The notes beneath the pieces were generated by a model. The model was given only the letters and a program-made list of their open reading frames with translations. It was not told the origin of the DNA and did not search any database. Below, in pieces: positions 13,507 through 21,769 of a DNA stretch of 22,538 bases. Origin of the DNA: Promethearchaeota archaeon (GTDB taxonomy: Archaea; Asgardarchaeota; Lokiarchaeia; Sigynarchaeales; SOKP01). Numbering within the stretch: the first letter of the stretch is position 1; each line of letters starts with the position of its first letter. The stretch lies in the NCBI GenBank assembly GCA_019057975.1, contig JAHLWJ010000032.1:1-22538 (forward strand), written 5' to 3'. A program made the position numbers and the translations under genes.

Positions 13507-14247
13507 ATGACAAATCAAAAAAGAAAAGTTAGGATAAAGAAATATCGCCTCAGTGATTATAAATTAATAAGAAGCCCTTTTTGTTTTCTAGATGAAACTG
13601 GTAAATTACATTCCCCAAGAGACAGATTTTTTGGTTTAGGTATGATTAAATGTAACCAACCAATGTATATTTATAAAGAAATGAATTGGTTAAGAGACAA
13701 AGAGCATTTTTATGATGAGATCAAATTTTCTAAACTTTCTAAGAAAAAATACCCTATATTAATTAAATTTTTAGATTGTTTATTCATACCAGGTGTAAGA
13801 TTCAGTTGCATAATTATAGATAAAGAAACTGTTGATTGGAGAGTTAAATTTAATAATGATCCATTCAATGCTTATGAAAATTTTGCATACTTATTATTAA
13901 AAGGAAATAGGGCAAGAAATGAAATATTAACTGTTATTGCAGATAATTATCCTGCACCAAGAAATGATAGATTTGAAATAGATATTAAAAGGGGAATTAA
14001 TGCGGAATTTAAAGAATTAGCAATAAATGGTATCTGTAGAATGGATTCGAAAGGTTCTGATTTACTTCAAATGGCTGATCTTATATTGGGTACAATAGTC
14101 TATGAATTTAAAATAAAGGCTAGATTGCCAGAAGCAAAAAGTAGATTAAAACGTAAATTTTTGATAGAATTTAAAGCAAGATTTGGTGTAAATACATTTA
14201 TAAATGGGTATAGAAAAATCCCCCTAAATATACATGTTTATAAATAA
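13507..14247 (+). CDS. DUF3800 family protein
   Basis: A 246-residue protein with the DUF3800 layout: an acidic N-terminal motif FLDETGK (27-33), a second acid in TVIADNYPAP (Asp146), and a C-terminal SKGSDLLQMADLILG segment with Asp185 and Asp191. These acids are arranged as in an RNase H-like fold, and the family is thought to be nuclease-like, but its function is not established. It is frequent on phages, plasmids and defence islands. AAAGG lies 7 bases before the ATG. It stands alone, 94 bases after the frameshifted membrane gene, and is followed by a strong hairpin. Confidence 0.75.
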   Translation: MTNQKRKVRIKKYRLSDYKLIRSPFCFLDETGKLHSPRDRFFGLGMIKCNQPMYIYKEMNWLRDKEHFYDEIKFSKLSKKKYPILIKFLDCLFIPGVRFSCIIIDKETVDWRVKFNNDPFNAYENFAYLLLKGNRARNEILTVIADNYPAPRNDRFEIDIKRGINAEFKELAINGICRMDSKGSDLLQMADLILGTIVYEFKIKARLPEAKSRLKRKFLIEFKARFGVNTFINGYRKIPLNIHVYK

Positions 14248-14249
14248 AA

Positions 14250-14286
14250 ATTGCAGGTCATGTACCCTACGGTAGACACCTGCAAT
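14250..14286 (+). terminator. Hairpin terminator after the DUF3800 gene
   Basis: ATTGCAGGT (14250-14258) and ACCTGCAAT (14278-14286) are perfect 9-bp arms, with a nested short hairpin in the loop. The tail is ATATATA rather than a T run, so termination may be bidirectional or moderate. Confidence 0.55.
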
Positions 14287-14434
14287 ATATATAATTATAC
14301 ATATAGAAAAATAAAAGTCAAGAAAAATTTAAATTTATTTAAAATTTATTTATACTTATATAAATTTTTTTCACTGATGAAAGTGATATAAATCATTAAT
14401 ACGGTGTCTAAAAAATAAAAAAGAGAAATAAAAA

Positions 14435-14580
14435 ATGAAAAAAACAAAAAATAAAGAACTAAAAAGATTTAAATTCCCAATTGATTTAATTGAGTTCCCT
14501 GTAAAATACAGCAAACAGGCAGTAACAAAAAAGATGATAATGGTGATAAAACCCTAGAAATGTATTTAGAAGGAATTTAA
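14435..14580 (+). pseudogene. Small frame with a possible frameshift upstream of rep
   Basis: ATG at 14435 opens a 40-codon frame (FPIDLIEFPVKYSKQAVTKK near its middle) ending in TAG at 14557. If one base is gained in the A6 run near 14528, the frame continues as DDNGDKTLEMYLEGI to a TAA at 14578-14580, which looks more protein-like. Start context is weak. It could be a relic or chance. Confidence 0.25.
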
Positions 14581-14639
14581 TAATAAATATTTTATCTGGG
14601 TTGAAGGATCAGATTTAATAGGTTAATATAGTTCAGAGA

Positions 14640-14668
14640 TTGACATAAGTTTGTATTAACAATATTAT
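14640..14668 (+). promoter_or_regulatory. Sense promoter of the rep gene
   Basis: TTGACA (14640-14645), 17 bases, TATTAT (14663-14668). The predicted start is near 14675, giving a leader of about 240 bases before the GTG at 14915. The leader contains an antisense RNA gene and several hairpins. Confidence 0.75.
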
Positions 14669-14701
14669 TAAAAATTTATATAATTTAAAACATATTATTT
14701 A

Positions 14702-14733
14702 AACAAAAAAAATAAACCGCCGAAGCGGTTTAT
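14702..14733 (-). terminator. Terminator of the antisense RNA
   Basis: ATAAACCGC (14712-14720) and GCGGTTTAT (14725-14733) pair perfectly over 9 bp. On the minus strand the loop is TTCG, a very stable tetraloop, and the stem is followed by a run of T residues (14711 down to 14705). This is a textbook intrinsic terminator. Confidence 0.85.
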
Positions 14734-14830
14734 AATTTATATTGAACTCGCGTAAGGAATTTTTAAATCCGTCAAAATTTAAATTCCTTATGACAGTAGG
14801 AGATTGTTTTGTCAAAAACCCGACTGCTTG
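14705..14830 (-). ncRNA. Predicted countertranscribed RNA controlling rep
   Basis: A consensus minus-strand promoter (14837-14864) and the UUCG-loop terminator at 14712-14733 define an RNA of about 125 nt, fully complementary to the rep leader. It would contain a 10-bp hairpin (arms 14753-14762 and 14781-14790) and a second imperfect hairpin near 14793-14826. Such RNAs set copy number in many plasmids of Gram-positive bacteria by stopping or masking rep mRNA. Inferred from layout; expression is not shown. Confidence 0.75.
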
Positions 14831-14857
14831 TTATTAATTATAACAAAAGATTTTTAG
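14828..14857 (+). promoter_or_regulatory. Possible rep leader attenuator hairpin
   Basis: TTGTTAT (14828-14834) and ATAACAA (14840-14846) form a perfect 7-bp stem, followed after a few bases by TTTTT. In the sense RNA it could act as the premature terminator that the antisense RNA favours. The stem is AT-rich and overlaps the antisense -10 box, so this is a suggestion. Confidence 0.35.
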
Positions 14858-14864
14858 TTGTCAA
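14837..14864 (-). promoter_or_regulatory. Antisense RNA promoter
   Basis: On the minus strand TTGACA (14864-14859) and TATAAT (14842-14837) are both perfect consensus boxes, 16 bases apart. Predicted start near 14830. It is the best promoter in the window, as expected for a highly expressed copy-control RNA. Confidence 0.85.
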
Positions 14865-14914
14865 ATAAATTTAAAGAAAAATTTGTAGCAATTTTTATAC
14901 AGATTGGAAAATAA

Positions 14915-16147
14915 GTGAAAAAGAAATTCAAAGGATTTACAAAACCAACATACACTCAAACACCAAATGAGGTCTTCGATATACTTCTTAATATGTTAAA
15001 TGGCTCTGAACTGAAGGTCTTACTTTATATTATTCGTAGAACCTTTGGATTTAAAAAAGAAAGCGACAACATATCTTTAAACCAAATAGTAAATGGGATA
15101 AAGAAAAAAGACGGATCAATACAGGATTATGGAACTGGTCTGTCTATGCAATCGGTAAAGAATGCAGTGAAAGGATTAACAGAAAAAAACGTTATTATAA
15201 AGATAAGAAGAAAAGATGAAAGTGGTCAAGATAAGTCCCCTAACTACTCATTAAACACTATTGAGATTCCATTTAAAAAGAACAGAGAAATCTTCATAGG
15301 TTTTACAGTACCAAATTACACTTTAGTCCCAGATGAAGTTTTTGATTTCTTGCTTTCCAGATTATCAGGATCTGAAATAAAAACTCTTCTATATATAACA
15401 AGAAGAACCTTTGGATATTCTAAAGAGAATGAAAATATATCATTAAAAAGGATGCTAATAGGTTATATAGATAAAGATAGAAATATAATCGATAACGGTG
15501 TTGGATTAACTAAACCTTCATTACTTAAAACACTAAGAAGCCTATCTAAAAACAAAATAATCATAAAGGAAAAAAGATTTAGTAAAGAAAAGGGAGATGA
15601 GCCAACAAACTATAGACTAAATTTTAAAATTGAACCGTGGTCAAAAAATTATCCCCTCCGTGGTAAAAAAAATATTACCTCCGTGGTAAATAAAATTACA
15701 TCTCCCGTGGTCGAAAAAATACCCCCACAATATAAAACTAAACAAATAAAAAATATACAACAACATGTTGATGTAATTTCAAAAAACAGGGAAGAAGAAA
15801 CCCTTAACAATCTTCTAGATCTTAATGTAGATAAAAAAATAGCTAAATCCTTATTAAATAAATATAGTTATAAAAAGATAAATACTTATATTAAGTATCT
15901 AAACTATAAGTTAGATAAGGGATTTAAACCTAAAGTTTCTATTGCAGCTTTTTTAGTTGATTCAATTGTTAACTCTTACATACTTCCTGAAAATTTTAAA
16001 CAAATTGAAGATTTTGAGAAAAAAAGAATAGAAAGTGCAAAGAAATGTTATGAATCAATTAAAGGGGATTGTATAGCATCAAAAACAATAAATCTTTATC
16101 CATATTGTCCTTATTGTGAAAAAATTTATAAAAATGTTGATCAATGA
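14915..16147 (+). CDS. rep: Plasmid replication initiator with duplicated N-terminal domain
   Basis: A 410-residue protein. Residues 6-118 and 127-238 are a tandem duplication: GFTKPTYTQTPNEVFDILL pairs with GFTVPNYTLVPDEVFDFLL, and LLYIIRRTFGFKKE with LLYITRRTFGYSKE, at an offset of about 122 residues. Each copy resembles the winged-helix N-terminal domain of phage replication protein O-like and plasmid Rep proteins. A linker (239-290) is encoded by DNA carrying four iteron-like repeats. The C-terminal end has Cys378, Cys386, Cys398 and Cys401 (ending YCPYCEKIY), a probable zinc-binding site. The start is a GTG with a weak GGA ribosome binding site, in keeping with low, regulated synthesis. 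Control is probably by the antisense RNA in the leader. Rep identity is supported by the domain, the control region and the iterons rather than by a database match. Confidence 0.78.
   Translation: MKKKFKGFTKPTYTQTPNEVFDILLNMLNGSELKVLLYIIRRTFGFKKESDNISLNQIVNGIKKKDGSIQDYGTGLSMQSVKNAVKGLTEKNVIIKIRRKDESGQDKSPNYSLNTIEIPFKKNREIFIGFTVPNYTLVPDEVFDFLLSRLSGSEIKTLLYITRRTFGYSKENENISLKRMLIGYIDKDRNIIDNGVGLTKPSLLKTLRSLSKNKIIIKEKRFSKEKGDEPTNYRLNFKIEPWSKNYPLRGKKNITSVVNKITSPVVEKIPPQYKTKQIKNIQQHVDVISKNREEETLNNLLDLNVDKKIAKSLLNKYSYKKINTYIKYLNYKLDKGFKPKVSIAAFLVDSIVNSYILPENFKQIEDFEKKRIESAKKCYESIKGDCIASKTINLYPYCPYCEKIYKNVDQ
15635..15711 (+). repeat. Four iteron-like repeats inside rep (candidate replication origin)
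   Basis: CCGTGGT occurs at 15635, 15658, 15681 and 15705, spaced 23, 23 and 24 bases apart, just over two helical turns. Longer similarity surrounds the core: CTCCGTGGTAAA in the two middle copies, followed by A-rich tracts. The repeats are GC-rich islands in AT-rich DNA. Several plasmids of Gram-positive bacteria keep their Rep-binding iterons in the middle of the rep gene. Confidence 0.7.
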
Positions 16148-16279
16148 AAAATATAATTTTTTTAATATTTAAAAAAGATAAAAATAATATATAAATAATA
16201 TTTGAAAAAAGAGTTAATTTCTAACTTAAAAATTATAGAAAATAAAAGATAATTTAGTAAAAAAACTTTTCGAGATAAC

Positions 16280-17791
16280 ATGAATTCTAATTATACTAAT
16301 TTAATTAATCCAAACATATTTTTACTAAATGTTTTTGTTGGAATGATAACATTTTCCATTCCTTTTTTGTGGAATGCTTACAAAGATATTTTAGATAAAA
16401 AAAAATATATTACAGGACAAAAGATAGAGAATATCTTAGCGAGAGAATTTTATAAAAAGAGTATAAAATTTTTTGGTTATTTTATTCAATATCCTGTTTG
16501 TATTGTAGTATTTTTAGGATTGGTTGTTATTCCATTATTTTTTTCGTTTATAGCCGGAATTTTCTTCTTGACTGGTATATTTATATATCTATCATTGCTT
16601 CCCCAAATTTTTCAAATAATAGAAGAAAAAAGTTCAACAAACCTAAAAGATTTTATTTTACAAAAAGAAGCTGACGAAACTGATATCTTTATAATTTTTA
16701 AAGAATTATGGCAAATAAAAGACGAAAAGATTGAGAAAGAATTTTCTATTAAGCCAGTTCATGTTTTTGATTATTTTGCACAGAAAATAAATCAACTCTT
16801 AAAAGAAAAACAACCACTTATTATTAAAAAGTACTTTAATGACTTTTTAACTTTTATAAACAATAGATCAAATATATTTTTAGTAGTTTCGAAAAAAGTT
16901 TTCCCAAAAATTTTAGAGTGGCATTTTAGAATTTGGAGAAAAGTATATGAATATGTGGGCAAAGAAGAAGAGTTTAACGAATGGATTAATTATGATGAAA
17001 TATACAGGATATTAGATTCAATTTTTCAAAAAATAGAAGAACGAGCTTTAAAGGAAAGAGGAGCTTTTCATTTCTTTAATTATTTTAAAAAATATGAAGA
17101 GAAATATAAGAAAGAATTTGTTATCAGTAAAAAAATAAATAAGAAATTTTACTACCGTGATTTTTTATTTAGGTCTTTTTACAAAGTGTTTTTTAAGAAT
17201 ATTAAAGATTCACAGGAAAGTAACTATATTTGGAAGAATTATTTTCCAAAAGAATGGAAAATTATTAAAAATAATTTAAAGAATAAAGAAAATATTATAT
17301 CGAAAGTATCTCTAAATAACTTTATGGAATGGACTCGAGATAGAATTTGGCGAGAGAAAGAAGAGTTTGACGAAGATTTAGAAAATGTATCTAGTAATCT
17401 TTTCCCAGAAGTAAGTCCATTTATGTGGGCTCCAATTCTGATTTTTGTTTTTTCTCCCTCTGGTGAAAATAGAGTAAAGTCTGTTATAGAACGAAAATGG
17501 AATTTTGGTCATATAGGTAGAATTAAAATATTTTGGTATTCAGAAGAAAACGAGGAAGAAATTGGAAAAAAAACAAGGGAAACTGCAATAAAAGAAGAAA
17601 AAAATACTATTGAGTTAGCTTACCTATTGTTTAAAAAGTGGTTCTCAAAAGAAAATTTAGATAAATATATAAAGGCATTGAGATATCTTGAATATCCAAA
17701 GGCATCGACAAAGGAAAGTAAAAGAATTAGGCTTCTTGAAATTTTTACTAAAATTAAAAAGTATATTGAAAAAGGATTAGAGGAAATATAG
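16280..17791 (+). CDS. Membrane protein of unknown function
   Basis: A 503-residue protein with three predicted membrane helices in the first quarter, near residues 12-32 (NIFLLNVFVGMITFSIPFLW), 70-86 and 88-110, followed by about 390 residues of charged, Lys/Glu/Phe/Trp-rich soluble sequence that is probably cytoplasmic and helical. I find no catalytic motif and do not recognise a family. The last part contains LFKKWFSKENLDKYIKALRY and a charged helical end. Codon use is extremely AT-rich, like rep and unlike the large gene at 18238. The ATG at 16280 has only a weak GAG upstream. It follows rep by 132 bases with no clear terminator between, so it may be read from the rep transcript. Confidence 0.6.
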   Translation: MNSNYTNLINPNIFLLNVFVGMITFSIPFLWNAYKDILDKKKYITGQKIENILAREFYKKSIKFFGYFIQYPVCIVVFLGLVVIPLFFSFIAGIFFLTGIFIYLSLLPQIFQIIEEKSSTNLKDFILQKEADETDIFIIFKELWQIKDEKIEKEFSIKPVHVFDYFAQKINQLLKEKQPLIIKKYFNDFLTFINNRSNIFLVVSKKVFPKILEWHFRIWRKVYEYVGKEEEFNEWINYDEIYRILDSIFQKIEERALKERGAFHFFNYFKKYEEKYKKEFVISKKINKKFYYRDFLFRSFYKVFFKNIKDSQESNYIWKNYFPKEWKIIKNNLKNKENIISKVSLNNFMEWTRDRIWREKEEFDEDLENVSSNLFPEVSPFMWAPILIFVFSPSGENRVKSVIERKWNFGHIGRIKIFWYSEENEEEIGKKTRETAIKEEKNTIELAYLLFKKWFSKENLDKYIKALRYLEYPKASTKESKRIRLLEIFTKIKKYIEKGLEEI

Positions 17792-18110
17792 GAGAATAAA
17801 AAGGATCTATTGCAAAATATTAAACTTTTAAAGCCTTAGAAAGAGAGAAAATAAGAAAAGTAAATATATGAGAAATTAATTAAGTTTACATAATATATGT
17901 TATCGGAACTAGTAATTATACCTGATAAAATGGTAAAAAAAAATAAATTTTGATTGTATAATATTATGTGTCGATAAATTTACTTATAATTTATAATTAA
18001 CATTATTATGATTTTCAAATAATTAAGATATGTATTAATCCTATAAGCTATTTAAAATTTAAATTAAGATCAAAAAGTTCATTAACTAAGATTGTTCTAG
18101 TGTGATATAT
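17792..18110. other. Gene-free stretch between convergent genes
   Basis: AT-rich sequence without a credible frame, RNA gene or clear terminator for the upstream membrane-protein gene. Confidence 0.4.
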
Positions 18111-18144
18111 AAAAACAGTGGACACGATAAATCGCGTCCACTGT
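18110..18144 (-). terminator. Intrinsic terminator of the large repeat protein gene
   Basis: ACAGTGGAC (18115-18123) and GTCCACTGT (18136-18144) are perfect 9-bp arms, with further partial pairing inside (CGAT/ATCG), followed on the minus strand by TTTTATAT. It lies about 95 bases past the stop codon. Confidence 0.8.
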
Positions 18145-18237
18145 TACCTCAACCTCAATCTTTCACAGAAGTCAACAAAATTACTTCTAATGAAAGCTTT
18201 TGCTGTGTGTATATTCTTTCAATCACAAATGCTTAGA

Positions 18238-20889
18238 CTATAATGTAATATCACAGAAGTAGGTTCTCCAATCCCAATTTGGACTTGGGCTGCAGGGATT
18301 ACCAGGGTAATTCACTAGTGGTTGGGTTCCATATGGACTAATGTCCTTTCTATCCCAATGCTTACCTGTGTGATCATTCCAAATGTTATCTGTTGCATGC
18401 TGATCCCAGCACTGTTGATTTGCCCAGTAACGACAATGCATAGGCCTATAATCCATTATCCTATACTTACCCTTATAAACAACAATGTTATAGGTATGTC
18501 CACCCTTTTTCTTTGCATAACCACACTCTGTACGTTGTCCTTGATCAACAGAGTTGTGGTGATCTGCGCAGAAGATGCACTTGTGGTGAAAACCAAGGGA
18601 ACGCAATAGTGCAGCTCGCAGGATTGCATGATCTTCACAGTCTCCGGCGAAGTCTTTTGAACCTCTATGTCCGCTCTTGGTTAGTGTCTTAAATGCTGTT
18701 TGTGCACCTTTCCATGACCCACTATCCTTTACATACTCCATGTGTTGATGAACATACCAAGCTATTGCCTCTACATAATTGTCTGACTTCTCAGGTCCAG
18801 AATAAAATGCATCGAAATCTTTGTTTTCGTTTAGAGCGTATTCAGCAAGAGCAACTGTGGCAAATGTTTTGACCTCGTTGCGTTTGTCTACATTCTTGAT
18901 TGAAAAGAGTTTCCGGCTAGCTCCTGAGCCTGGGTTTACTGAGCTTTTGTAGCAGTCCTGGCATACAGAGGGGCTGCTACCACCACAGTCAACACCAGTT
19001 TCGTCTCCATCCATAATGCTATTGGTCCAGGTTATGGGTTTAAATAATGAACTAAGGGATTTATAATTAGAGATTGATGCAAAACCTCCATTGTCGTTAT
19101 ATGGTCCCCTTGAATAGTAACGAGACTCACCTTGGTTTGTGGCTAATAAAAGAACATAGTATTTCCAGTTATACGGATCGTCTTTGTTCTTATCACAATA
19201 GTTCAAGTGAGCTGTCCATTTTAACCTACCAGTGCTTCGTGTGTATTGAACATTTCTAATATTGAAGTGATTTTCATTTATATGATGATCTTTTTTAGTA
19301 TAATCGAATTTCCACCCTGTTGGGATTACCATTGCATGTTTATAATTTTTGAGTATGTTACTAGAAACGTTACCTATATGGGTATGTGTTCCACCTCCAC
19401 GGTCTTTTCCAGATAAGGTTTTTTCAAACCAACTGCCATTGAATGCTAGAATAGTATAATAGTAGCGATAACGGTAATTATCTTTCCAGTTTTTATCAGC
19501 ATAAACGACTCCGGTTTTCCAAGAGATTCTACCAGTTGAGCGATTGAAATTTTTTTGAGATATCTTTACTTCTATATGGTTTATATGATGGTCCTTGTGG
19601 GTAAAGTCAAAGCGCCATCCTCTCAATAGTACTACAGCTTTTGAGAACAGCTTGAGTGAAGGATGTTGAAAGCTTCCATTGTGTGTACTCACTTTTCCAG
19701 TTTTTTTAAGCCAGGGAGTGTAACCATGATGGGCGAAGCCTGGATCAAAACGAAAGACTTGGTGGTTTACACTCCATCGATAATCATCATCGAAATTCTT
19801 ATCTGCATATATACATCCAGTATTCCATCTGAGCGAATTCTGTGTAGATGAATATATTTGGGATGTACACCACATCCCATGTTCATTAAGATGATGGTCT
19901 CCGCCATAACGATAGTCAAAACTCCATCCTGATGGTAGAGCAAAGGACGTCTTTGGCAAGAATGGTTGAATTGGGTACCGCAGTAAAGTGCTCATACCAC
20001 TTATTGCAACTATAGAGTTAGAGACCTTAGCAATAGTAGCTGGTACACTAATTATATTTCTAAGTGCTTTTATTCTGTAAATTAGTGATTTCGACTCCTT
20101 GGCTCTAAGTGATAATGTGCCAGAAAAAATTAGTCTAGGGTCTTTGTCATTTGGGTGCACAATACGGAATTTCATCGGGGCACGAGTGGAAACATGTTTA
20201 GCTTGCTCCGCTGTGTGGTTATCCTCGATTACAAGCTTAGGAACTGTTACTGATTTGTTATTTTTGACATTAATAATAACTTCAACTATTTTCTTAGGTA
20301 ATTTCTTTACTGACTTACTAAGTGATATATCCACGTCAAGTTCAGTCCACTTAACTGAGATAGGTAGAGGGTATGTGTTCCTTTTCTTGAATTCGCATAT
20401 TATACCAGCTTGTGTTTTGCGTACAGAAGTTGGTTTAATGGAGGAGTATACTAACTTTTTAGCATTCTTAGGAAGATTGAAAGTAACATTGTAGCTTTGT
20501 ACCTTATGAAGGAGATCAATATTATTAGCAAGGACGTTAGGTATATAGAGAAAAGACTTGAACTTTTCCCCAAATACAGGTGCTGAGAATACCATATCCA
20601 GCACACGTTTCTCCTGTGGTTTGAGTCTTACATCAAGTTTCTTAGTTTCATGATCTTTAAGTCTATCTTTAGGAACCAAAGCAAACATTGGCTTACTAGC
20701 AGTTATTGCCCGTGTTTTCATTGCAGCAATACCAGGACGCATAGCAGTGAGCCTCACATTCAAAACACTACGCCCTCTATTACGTAAATAATAACTATTA
20801 TTGACATCTGCTCTGGTTTCGGAGAGGTTGATCGATGCTGTCAGTTTTTCCATTCTTAATTTTCCAATGTAACGTATCTTATTTGACAT
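18238..20889 (-). CDS. Large repeat protein with C-terminal transglutaminase-like domain
   Basis: A protein of about 883 residues (numbering here counts from an upstream ATG at 20898). Residues 20-310 look like beta-sandwich domains. Three about 100-residue repeats follow, each starting GWxFD[YF]...DHHxN and containing Y[AC]DKNxxDxYxW (near 325-374, 428-475, 529-577). A linker DGDETGVDCGG with further cysteines (629-649) is of a type common in secreted proteins. The C-terminal domain is transglutaminase-like: Cys754 (FAGDCEDHAILRAALLRSLG), His801 (GGHTYN) and Asp816 (YRIMDYRP). It could cleave or cross-link peptides. No signal peptide is visible, which is odd for such domains. I choose the ATG at 20889 because AAAGG lies 9 bases before it but touches the ATG at 20898. 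G+C is higher than in the neighbours, suggesting transfer. The repeat family is not one I recognise. Confidence 0.78.
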   Translation of the reverse strand: MSNKIRYIGKLRMEKLTASINLSETRADVNNSYYLRNRGRSVLNVRLTAMRPGIAAMKTRAITASKPMFALVPKDRLKDHETKKLDVRLKPQEKRVLDMVFSAPVFGEKFKSFLYIPNVLANNIDLLHKVQSYNVTFNLPKNAKKLVYSSIKPTSVRKTQAGIICEFKKRNTYPLPISVKWTELDVDISLSKSVKKLPKKIVEVIINVKNNKSVTVPKLVIEDNHTAEQAKHVSTRAPMKFRIVHPNDKDPRLIFSGTLSLRAKESKSLIYRIKALRNIISVPATIAKVSNSIVAISGMSTLLRYPIQPFLPKTSFALPSGWSFDYRYGGDHHLNEHGMWCTSQIYSSTQNSLRWNTGCIYADKNFDDDYRWSVNHQVFRFDPGFAHHGYTPWLKKTGKVSTHNGSFQHPSLKLFSKAVVLLRGWRFDFTHKDHHINHIEVKISQKNFNRSTGRISWKTGVVYADKNWKDNYRYRYYYTILAFNGSWFEKTLSGKDRGGGTHTHIGNVSSNILKNYKHAMVIPTGWKFDYTKKDHHINENHFNIRNVQYTRSTGRLKWTAHLNYCDKNKDDPYNWKYYVLLLATNQGESRYYSRGPYNDNGGFASISNYKSLSSLFKPITWTNSIMDGDETGVDCGGSSPSVCQDCYKSSVNPGSGASRKLFSIKNVDKRNEVKTFATVALAEYALNENKDFDAFYSGPEKSDNYVEAIAWYVHQHMEYVKDSGSWKGAQTAFKTLTKSGHRGSKDFAGDCEDHAILRAALLRSLGFHHKCIFCADHHNSVDQGQRTECGYAKKKGGHTYNIVVYKGKYRIMDYRPMHCRYWANQQCWDQHATDNIWNDHTGKHWDRKDISPYGTQPLVNYPGNPCSPSPNWDWRTYFCDITL

Positions 20890-20898
20890 GTCAGTCAT

Positions 20899-21105
20899 CC
20901 TTTCTGATTATAAATTTTTGCTAATTTAAGATTAACTTCAATTTGTCTAAGTTTTATTCTTTGTAATTAACCTCCTTTCTTTTTTATAATATCTACTTTT
21001 AATGTTAAATATGTTAAAATAGTTAGCCACCTAGAAATGCTTATATTTTTTGCGAGTATATGGTCTTTTAAAGGTGGCAATTTATTTAAAACAGTTCTCT
21101 ATAAA
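20899..21105 (-). promoter_or_regulatory. Leader of the large repeat protein gene with a long-range hairpin
   Basis: GCCACCT (21026-21032) and AGGTGGC (21072-21078) are perfect 7-bp arms around a 39-base loop. An AGGAGG motif (about 20971-20976, minus strand) sits about 80 bases before the start codon with no frame of note behind it. No consensus promoter is evident. The arrangement could be a structured 5' leader. Confidence 0.35.
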
Positions 21106-21288
21106 ATCACCTCCAAATAAAAATAGCTGCTTATAAAATATATTAAGCAGCTATATATTTACTGAATGTTATATATATTGAGTTATCTATATTTAAATAT
21201 AGTAATTGCATGCCCCTCCTCCCCTACCCATAACATAAATTATGTTATCACAATTAATAAATATTATAATATATCAATTTATAATTTG
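21106..21288 (-). repeat. G-rich hairpin element, copy 2
   Basis: Same order of parts as copy 1 at 2082: palindrome ATAACATAA/TTATGTTAT (minus strand), a 17-nt G-rich tract (21213-21229; GGGTAGGGGAGGAGGGG), an AT palindrome around TATATTTAAATATA, and a terminator hairpin (21124-21153). It begins 12 bases after the stop of the partition partner gene. Confidence 0.75.
21114..21153 (-). terminator. Intrinsic terminator of the partition operon
   Basis: TAGCTGCTTA (21124-21133) and TAAGCAGCTA (21144-21153) are perfect 10-bp arms, followed on the minus strand by TTTTTATTT. It ends the parA-partner transcript and is part of repeat element copy 2. Confidence 0.8.
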
Positions 21289-21300
21289 CAAGTTTATTTA

Positions 21301-21768
21301 TTACTTTTTTATAAACCCTCTTACCCTTTCAAAAAGAACCTTATCATCCTTTATCTTAAGACCTGCTGTATCTAATTCAACATCCATAAAAGCCTTAACA
21401 AATCCTCTTATAATCATATTCTTTGGTATTTTATTTCCTCCAGTAAGTTTAGCTTTTTTACCCAGTAAATCTAAAAATTCATTTTCCTTCTCTGATAGGC
21501 ATACACTCACCTTATAAAAAGGTTCTCTTGTTAAAAGAGGATGTTCTTCTTCAAAAGGCTTTTCTTTAATAATTTCAACTTCCTTTATTTTTTCCTTCTT
21601 CTCTTTCCTCTCCCCTACTTTCTTTTTAACTCTATTTACTTTTTTAACTTTTACTTCATCAACTTCTTCTAAAATAGGCTCTTCTTTTAACCTCTCTTCT
21701 ATAGATTTTACAGCTTCCTCAAACAATATTTTCTTACCCCTACCTTTTATACTTGGTCTTTTTACCAT
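21301..21768 (-). CDS. Partition partner protein (small ParB-like DNA-binding protein)
   Basis: A 155-residue basic protein. The first half is a highly charged Lys/Glu-rich, probably unstructured or helical region (about 20-85). The second half (YKVSVCLSEKENEFLDLLGK, then GGNKIPKNMIIRGFVKAFMD) looks like a ribbon-helix-helix-type DNA-binding domain: a strand followed by two helices. It is not a canonical ParB with a CTPase/HTH core. It starts 1 base after the stop of the ParA gene (TAA A ATG), so the two are co-translated. In such operons the small partner binds the plasmid centromere and stimulates the ParA ATPase. The Lys/Arg near the N terminus may serve that role. The gene ends just before repeat element copy 2, a candidate centromere or terminator. 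Confidence 0.7.
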   Translation of the reverse strand: MVKRPSIKGRGKKILFEEAVKSIEERLKEEPILEEVDEVKVKKVNRVKKKVGERKEKKEKIKEVEIIKEKPFEEEHPLLTREPFYKVSVCLSEKENEFLDLLGKKAKLTGGNKIPKNMIIRGFVKAFMDVELDTAGLKIKDDKVLFERVRGFIKK

Positions 21769-21769
21769 T

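Noticed and set aside
14712..14733. Plus-strand terminator for upstream genes
   Set aside because: The plus-strand hairpin has a CGAA loop and no T run after it. The minus strand has the UUCG loop and T tail, so it belongs to the antisense RNA.
18322..18609. Plus-strand 95-codon frame inside the large transglutaminase-like gene
   Set aside because: It is antisense to the conserved catalytic region, with no ribosome binding site or recognisable motif. The same reasoning removes other plus-strand frames at 19074, 19663 and 20099.
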